A stretch of DNA of 64,000 nucleotides, from NCBI RefSeq assembly GCF_051020765.1, contig NC_134944.1:1364001-1428000 (forward strand). Direction: 5' to 3'. The notes beneath the pieces were generated by a model. It was not told the DNA's origin. It ran no database searches and worked only from the letters and a program-made list of their open reading frames with translations. The position numbers and the translations under genes were made by a program. Positions 57,009 to 64,000 of the stretch are shown in pieces; within the stretch, counting starts at the first letter, position 1; every line of letters begins with the position of its first letter. The DNA is from Lasioglossum baleicum (Eukaryota; Arthropoda; Insecta; Hymenoptera; Halictidae).

Positions 57009-58062
57009 GCGATAGGATAAAAGATCAATCTAAGTCGCTGTAGCCTTCGGAAGTTCTTTTTTTACGTTTACTTGTGCCAGCTTTATCGAAACAGCTACAG
57101 TAAAGACCCACTCTAATGAAGTACCGTTTGAAATTTACATTTAGAATTCAAGTTCCCCTCGATTTAAAACTAGAAAATTTCACCCCAATTTATAGTTCAA
57201 ATTACCCTGAATTCATCATTTGAAATTTCCCTCAATTTAAACGTGAAATTTCCATATATTAAACTTGAAATTTCCTTCAATTTAAACTTGAAATTACCCT
57301 CAATTTAAACTTGAAATTACTCTCAATTTAAACTTGAAATTTCCTACAATTTAAACTTGATATTACCCTCAATTTAATCTTGAAATTTCCTACAATTTAA
57401 ACTTGAAATTTCCTTCAATTTAAACTGGAAATTTCCTACAATTTAAAGTTGAAATTACCCTCAATTTAAACTTGAAATTTCCTACAATTTAAACTTGATA
57501 TTACCCTCAATTTAATCTTGAAATTTCCTACAATTTAATCTTGAAATTTCCTTCAATTTAAACTGGAAATTTCCTACAATTTAAACTTGAAATTACCCTC
57601 AATTTAAACTTGATATTACCCTCAATTTAATCTTGAAATTTTCTTCTAATTTAAACTTAAAAAAAATTCCTTCAATTTATACCTGAAATTGTCTTCAATT
57701 GAAACTTGAAATTTCCTTCAGCTTAAATCTTAAATTAATTTTCTATAAAAATTAACTGGAATCAAATTTTTTATAAGAGAATTCGTCTTAACTTTCAAAA
57801 ATTAATTTACTATTGAAACTTCCGCGATTTAAATTTGTAATTTGAAGTCCAATGCATCGACTTTAACAATGCGGAACTAGAAAATCCCAAAGAGTCCCAT
57901 CGAGTCCCATCTTGAAATTTGTAATACAAAGCTCTATAAGCGCAGCTGCGTGCTTCCGATTAATGCAAATTACGCTGGCGAATAGTAGATAATTATGCTT
58001 GGTAAACGTAAAAATAGGACTTTCCCAGCGGTCGCGGCCTAGATTGATCTTTTATCCAGCGT
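57009..58062. mobile_element. Family C element, complete with large satellite core
   Basis: GCGATAGGATAAAAGATCAA on the left, GATTGATCTTTTATCCAGCG on the right. The centre 57,125-57,720 has about 25 units of 23 bp. The right arm carries TTAATTTTCTATAAAAATTA, GACTTTAACAATGCGGAACT and ATGCAAATTACGCTGGCGAA in the order found in all other C copies. Confidence 0.85.
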
Positions 58063-58530
58063 TTTTGACTTTTGAAAAAATCCACTCTGCTTAAACTACC
58101 CCCTTAAACTAGAAATTTTCTCGAAAAATTCGTGCTCGCGCGCGCACGCGAAATTATTTCTGGATTGTTATAGGATGCGATTGTATGAATCCTTATGTAG
58201 CCAATGAAAATGTATGGATTATTTGAAACCTTTTATACTTAACATAGTTGCACTAACTAATACGATTTTCCAAGCTGAATAAACAAACGCCCATTACTAC
58301 ACCGTGACAACACAACGAACACACTCGCACAGATGGACACGCATACACGTCGGGTGGTGAGCACGAGTATTCATTTGAAGGGACGAAGAATGAAAGAAGA
58401 AAATATGGGGGAGTACGACGAGCGAATCAATTGTGAGAGCTCGTTCATTTTCACACAGGATGCGTCAATTGCGCGCCGAACCGATGCGTTTTTCGCTCAT
58501 TTGAATGCCGAAAAAAACGCCGCGCTATGT

Positions 58531-59017
58531 TATAGTCTTTAGTGGCCTATGAACGGATCTCAAAGGATTTTTCGATATCTTAAAAATTGTTGATTTTACA
58601 GACGTGTGAAAAAACGTGTCACCCCCTTTTTTCATTGAATCATAAGCCTAGAACTATCTCACCGATGGAAATGAGGTTTTGGGAGCTTGTAGCGAAAACA
58701 TAAGAGTATCTACTAACAATGTTGTTATTTGAAAAAAAATTTTTTTCACCATTTATTTTGCAATTGTTTTAAACGCGAGAAGCGCCAATTGATTGTTATA
58801 CCTTTTTAATTAATTCAAGTTTCAATTGGGGATAATTCAAGTTATATTGAGGGAAATTCCAAGTTTAAATGTAGGGAAATTTCAACGTTAAATTTCGGAA
58901 AATTTCAATTTTAGATTGAACGGAACTTGACGTATTTTTTACACGTCTGTAAAATCAACAATTTTTAATATATCAAAAAATCCTTTAAGATACGTTCATA
59001 GCTTACTAAAGACTACG
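58531..59017. mobile_element. Family F foldback element with 23-bp units inside
   Basis: The arms of about 85 bp (TATAGTCTTTAGTGGCCTAT ... TTGTTGATTTTACAGACGTG and the reverse at 58,930-59,017) enclose a few 23-bp satellite units (58,815-58,915). Another arm fragment lies in intron 3. Confidence 0.8.
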
Positions 59018-59601
59018 ACATATTCAATTTCAACAAAACCCTAAATTTTACTCCAGAAAGTGTCCATTTTCGCGGGGTACGTCCCATTTCTGATTAGTTT
59101 TATGCGATCATCTTATCGGGAATCGAATGGCGGTTGAATGTAATCGGTCGCGCGCGCAAAACGCAGAAAAATATGCGGACAATACAGAACTACATTCATT
59201 TTAGCGATCACGTGGATGACTGCGAAAGTCGCAATTAGCCGCGGAATTCATACCGTTAGTGTGTGTGTGCCGTAAACAATTTTTTGGGCATGTTTTACAA
59301 ATAGATGCTTCCCTTAAACACGGTACTCGAACCGATTATTATACATAATACGTTAATCCCTGAATTTGTCGAATTTTTGAGCGCGACACCCCATATTTTC
59401 CGTTTCTTCTCCATGAATTTTTCTTCTGTTTTGTACGTTTCTTGCACCGGATTGGCTTTTTTCAAAATTCTTTATCTCTCATTGTTTCCGTCCTCGTTTT
59501 GGTGTGGTCCATGGTCACCGCAAGAGGCAGCGACGACGCTGTGACACGCGAATCAAAGCTTTTCCCTGAAAATCTTTTCGTTTTTCTCGCGATACGTGAT
59601 T

Positions 59602-60200
59602 GGACTGCGGATCTTTATGCGAAATAGAAATTGTTCATCGACTGCAAGAAATAGAAACGAAATTCAATGTTATTTCTTCCATTAATAATTTTAATACATA
59701 TATGAGAAATCTCTCTCTCATATATTGACATCTTCAATATTACAATTTTTACAACAGTCTTCGAAATTTTCCAACTATTTTAAACATTTTCCAACGAACT
59801 TTTTATAACAATCTTAAAAGTTTTCCAACAATTTTAAACATTTTGCAACAATCTGAAAAATTTTCCAACAATTTTAAACATTTTATAGCAATCTTGAAAA
59901 TTGTCCAACAATTTTAAACATTTTATAAGAATCTTAAAAACTTTCCAACAATTTTAGACATTTTCCAACGAACTTTTTATAACAATCTTAAAAGTTTTCC
60001 AACAATTTTGAACATTTTGCAACAACCTTAAAAATTTTCCAACAATTTTGAACGTTTTCCAACAATCTTAAAACTTTTCCAACAATCTTAAACTTTTTCC
60101 AACATTCTTAAAAATTTTCCAACAATCTGAAAAATGTTCCTACAATTTTGAATTTCATCTACTCAATTTTCCCATAAATGCATAAAGATCCGCAGTCTAG
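59602..60200. mobile_element. Family D element with tandem array, complete
   Basis: GGACTGCGGATCTTTATGCG and GCATAAAGATCCGCAGTCTA are the ends. 59,740-60,150 is an array with core TTTTCCAACAATTTTAAACA, units of about 30-45 bp. This is related to but distinct from the array in the 30.2-kb copy. Confidence 0.82.
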
Positions 60201-60569
60201 TCATGAGATACAATCCTATTTTTAATAGTTACAGCTTTTGCACAGGTCCAAAGCAAATAAAAATCTTATTCAATTCTGTTGAATTCCATATCATAGAATC
60301 CTTCGAACATTTTAATTGGAATCAGTTCGCCGAGCATTCGCATCGAGTAACAATTTGTTTCGACCTACGCAATATTTTGAAAACTTTGAATTTCTTTGAA
60401 ACTCAGCATTTTTCGAGTTATATCAGATACAGTTTATAAACACGGTTTCCCTTTGAAAATGCTTTGCGTCGCGTTGTCACACAAGCTTTGTCCGCCACGT
60501 TTTCCGTTCTCCGAACATTTTTCGTTTCCAATTCGTTGCGAGATTTTTGCATCGAGTATAGAGATATCA

Positions 60570-61030
60570 TGGATATATATATAATATACATATACATATA
60601 CATACATATTTATATATGTATTATTTAAGTATTATATATTTATATATACATATACACAGATATATATGTATATGTATATTGCATATAAGAAATAGATCAT
60701 GGTTATATAACTATACATATACATATATATTTATATTATATATTGGGACGGAGCGAAAGTTCATGGCGTTTTTAAATAAACGTCCAATGATAAAATTAAG
60801 ATACTTATTCATAGGTTTATTCAGTGACATGGTAAGAAGATACATGAAAAATATGTAGCAAAAAGTAATAGAAAACAGAATAGAACCATGTTATATTGGA
60901 AAATCATGTAATCTTTGAATTTTTAAATCTAAAAACGCTTCGAAAACTTTCGTGCCAACACAATACATATATATTTATATATTTATATATATATACAGAT
61001 ATATGTATATGTGTATATGTATGTGTGTAA
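60570..61030. repeat. TA/ATATGT microsatellite clusters
   Basis: Two clusters (60,570-60,745 and 60,960-61,030) of TATATA, ACATAT and TATGTA permutations. Confidence 0.9.
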
Positions 61031-61349
61031 ATGAAATACATCATACATACGTATATTGTACATTACGTGAATGCCGTATTAATTTTTGGGCATGTTTTGT
61101 CAGTTGCTTATATCTGCGGTAGATTACCGTATACTGTTTACTGAGAGCAATCATTTTCGTTTTTATCGTTTGATTTTTCATTTTTCTCCCGATTGTAATC
61201 GAACATTTTTTCCGTTCGACCACGAAATATTTTTTTTTTTCTATTTCGCCTTACATTCGGGAGAGTAGTATCATATATAATTACTCGTAGTGGTTTTTTG
61301 CCGGTCGGACATTTTTTGCGCTAATCAGCGGCAAGCTCTGTATAACGTT

Positions 61350-62383
61350 AGGGTGGTTCTTATTTTGGATTTTTGAATTTCTCTTTTTCGTGGCACAACC
61401 CGGAGTTGTTCCAAATAATTCAAGAAATATCTGTGAAAAGTTCAAGTGCAACTTCTAAGAAGAAAAGAAAAAGAATGAAATGGAAGTTTGAATAGAGGAA
61501 AATTTCAATTATAAATTAATGTTTGAAAATTAAGACGAATCTTCATAAAAAATTTGATTTAAGTTCATTTTTATAGAAAATCAATTTACGATTTAATTTG
61601 AGCGAAATTTCAAGTTTAAACTGATCAAAATTACGAGTTTAAGTCGAGGGGAATTTCGATTATAAATTAATTTTTGAAAATTAAGAGGAAATCTTATAAA
61701 AAATTTGATTCGACTTAATTTTTACAGGAAATTAACTCTAAATTAAATTGAGGAAAATTTTCAGTTTTGATCGAGGGAAATGTCAAGTTCTGAGTTCAGA
61801 GAATCATCAAGTTTCAATTGATGGCAATTTAACGTTCATTAATGAATGATAAAACAAAATGAAACCACACTTCAATTTCCAAATTTCAGAACAAATGTTT
61901 GGATTTTGGTCCGGTGTTTTTCTCAATTTTTTCGAAAACCGTTTATTCTACGAAGAAACGTAATAGGACATAAAAGACGCAGAATGTGCAGATCTACAAG
62001 TTTTGTTTAACATACTTTTCGACACGGTAAATAGTTCCGAAGATATTCGGAAGAAACGATTTTATGAGTATTCAATTCATTATTTCATAATCCATTTGGT
62101 CTGACGTTTTTCTCAATTTTTTCGAAAACCGTTCGTTCTACGATAAAAAGTCATACAACATAATAGTCGTAGGCTGTCCAGATCTACAGGTTTTGTTTAA
62201 CATACTTTTCGACGGGGTAAATAGTTTAGATGATATTTAAGTATTAAATTAATTATTTTAATCTTTAATCGATTTGGGACATGTTTTCTTATTACTCGAT
62301 CATGCCCAAACTTCGCACAGATTTCTTTCAATTATTTGGAACAACTGAAAAATTGTTGAAAAGAGTAAATAAGAGCCACCCTG
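61350..62383. mobile_element. Family B element with 23-bp satellite remnants inside
   Basis: AGGGTGGTTCTTATTTTGGA on the left, AATAAGAGCCACCCTGG on the right. The left inverted unit has been replaced by degenerate 23-bp units (61,490-61,830) with the family C spacer, then two plus-orientation B units follow (61,915-62,230). Confidence 0.78.
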
Positions 62384-62599
62384 GTATAAAATAGACATTC
62401 AACAGTTAGCTAGAACGTCTTGGGAAGGTTGATTAGCAGACCAAAAGTCTCAGAGGTTAAGTAAAAAGTGAATGCTCCATTAGTGTTATATACTATAAAT
62501 GTTTTGTCGCGTTGCTATAGAAAACTGACTTCGACGGTGTAACTGTTGTCACACGATTAGTAAATCGAAGATCAGGTAACAAAAGAGTAAGTTGAAATC

Positions 62600-64000
62600 T
62601 TGAAAACGGTGTTTTTTCCAAGAGATACATTATGGCAGAGCCGGAGAACTTGCTGCCCACTCTTTCAGAGCAGCAGTCCTAACTTTTAAATTTCCGGAGA
62701 TGGGGAACTTGCTCCCCACCGTGACTGCACGACCCCCACCATTGATTTTATTTTCAGAGGCGGGAAATATCATTGGCTACCAATCGAACGTGGTGGGGGG
62801 GAAAGTATTTCTTTCATAGGGACCATGGGGGCCGCCAGTTCTTCGGCTCTGCGTCATGCAATAAATCAACGCTCGGATTTACTTACTCGCGACGGCCGAG
62901 TTTCGAAGGCTACGCCCCCTCGACCCGGCCGCGCGTCTCGCTCCTTGTGGCAGCCGTAGTTATCCTTTCTTTCTTCGAAGACGTGCGGAAAAAATACGTA
63001 AAACCCAGGGGGGTAGTGTGGGACTCGGGGGGATACAGATGGGCGGTGTCATACTACCGACTAATGCAAATTACGCCTCGAAAACCCAAAATTAGGCCAC
63101 CCTGGGGACCATGCGCGCTACATTGATCTTTCATCTAACGATTGTGACTACGTAGGGGCCCCAAACGTGCATTAGCGAGACGTAATTCCCACCCTTTAAG
63201 AGCACTGAAGGCTCAACTATCAGCATTTCTCTTGACCGTCTCGCTTCTCGGGCTCTGTCCACCCCTGTTCTTGGCTCATGGCCATAGTTCTCCTAGGCGC
63301 CACGATTAGCTAGTATGCAACGCGCTTTCATTTTAGTTTAAGGGCCCCCGGAGGGGGTAGTGTGGGACCTGGGGGAAAACAGGTCTTCGGTTTCCCCAAT
63401 AACCCAATATGTACCCACTTAGAAAACCACACGTCCAAGACTTACGCCCTTTCCTCCCTCAACTTCTGGCTCGATGGAGGGCCAGGCGGGGCCTCGCTTT
63501 TCGCATTTCTCCCGTCTGGTTTATTATGCGAGCTAGCTCCACTCATGTTCTTATCTAATGAGTATAGAACGCGCCTGAGGGCTCCGAACTAGGACGAACT
63601 GCTGGGTCGAGAGCAGGGTTGCTATCTGCAAGTCCCACCGGGCCCCTCACCCAGCTGTGCTGCGGAGCCCGCCTTTACTTCCCCCACTCTTCCGCCTGTG
63701 GGAGCTGGTAGGGGAAATAACGGGTGTTCTTCTGAACCACGCGACGCCACGGACGGCTTGGCTTGGGTCACGCAAAAAAAAAAACGGTCTTTTTGGAGGG
63801 TTACCCTGGGTTGGTCGACAATTCATTCGACCGACACTGTTCTCATTGACGATTTGACCGTGTTAGTGTCGGCCAAACCGTGTCGATGAAGACATTTGTC
63901 GACGATTTGACCGTGTAGATGAGAACATAGCGTCGACGAAAGTTACTGTCGGTCCAAACGTTGATGAAAACAGTGTCGGGCAATTGAGTTGTCGACGAAC
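62600..64000. other. GC-rich composite segment at the right edge
   Basis: The composition jumps to GC-rich with GGGGG and CCCCC runs. GGGGGTAGTGTGGGAC occurs twice (63,009 and 63,354). 63,055-63,150 has decayed family C right-end sequence (ATGCAAATTACGCCTCG, TTGATCTTTCATCTAACG). From 63,840 the word CGATTTGACCGTGT recurs along with GTCGACGA, the beginning of an array or palindromic element running off the window. Several short + frames have no recognised domain. Confidence 0.5.

Larger units (their letters stand above)
29010..64000 (+). other. CadN: CadN gene, 5' part (runs off right edge)
   Basis: This is the extent of the neural cadherin transcription unit as far as visible. It starts at the acceptor before the ATG exon and continues past the window end. 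The spliced CDS (exons 1-9 plus one version of exon 10) is 3359 nt, about 1119 codons, and every junction keeps phase. N-cadherin is a calcium-dependent homophilic adhesion receptor of the plasma membrane, used in insects for axon and photoreceptor targeting. Only the signal peptide and N-terminal cadherin repeats are here. Later repeats, EGF and laminin-G domains, the membrane segment and the catenin-binding tail must lie downstream. Introns range from 135 to 9828 nt and are packed with transposon copies. Confidence 0.93.
56713..64000 (+). other. CadN: CadN downstream intron (no next exon seen)
   Basis: No further cadherin exon was recognised after exon 10b. The next one should start with a single base completing an AGN codon. 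The stretch holds family C (57,009), F (58,531), D (59,602) and B (61,350) copies, TA-rich microsatellites (60.57-61.03 kb) and a GC-rich composite segment (62.6-64.0 kb). The intron is therefore at least 7.3 kb. Confidence 0.6.

Noticed and set aside
1..64000. CRISPR array or bacterial-type operon
   Set aside because: The short tandem repeats have no unique spacers of constant length, and the window has eukaryotic spliced genes.

Overview
The window looks like insect nuclear DNA, and best fits Hymenoptera (ant, bee or wasp). It is AT-rich, dominated by short non-autonomous transposons, and carries one clear single-copy gene. That gene is the 5' part of neural cadherin (CadN), on the + strand, from about 29,010 past the right edge. 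Species assignment is inference; CadN rests on conserved motifs and a splice-consistent reading frame.

Layout. 1-29,000: no confident host gene. It holds mobile-element copies and satellites, a decayed Helitron helicase, a small RNase H retrotransposon fragment, and some GC-rich patches that could be upstream CadN exons or promoters. 29,010-42,355: CadN exons 1-9 with signal peptide, N-terminal cadherin repeats, canonical GT/AG junctions and matching phases. 42,356-64,000: very long introns with two homologous, equally long (191 nt) versions of the next exon at 52,184-52,374 and 56,522-56,712. They are evident mutually exclusive exons, corresponding to the alternative exon pair known in fly CadN. 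The gene continues beyond the window.

Repeats. I name six recurring families by their terminal inverted repeats. A: GTGGTTCAGAATCG. B: AGGGTGGCTCTTATTT. C: ends near GATAAAAGATCAATCTA. D: TAGACTGCGGATCTTTATGC. E: CTTTACTTTACCGGACTC. F: TAGTCTTTAGT. Copies of A, B, C, D and F carry tandem arrays inside (units of about 125, 190, 23, 30 and 23 bp). This resembles the foldback-element architecture described for Drosophila FB and Galileo. The same 22-24 bp satellite occurs inside at least three families. Other short elements include a hAT-like copy with a perfect 8-bp duplication, a TTAA-flanked piggyBac-like copy, and a 610-bp near-perfect palindrome.

The CadN exons are clean and the introns are made largely of these elements. 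Intron 7 holds a three-level nest (family C containing E containing hAT-like). All coordinates and translations were read by eye; family boundaries are approximate to a few bases unless a duplication is stated.
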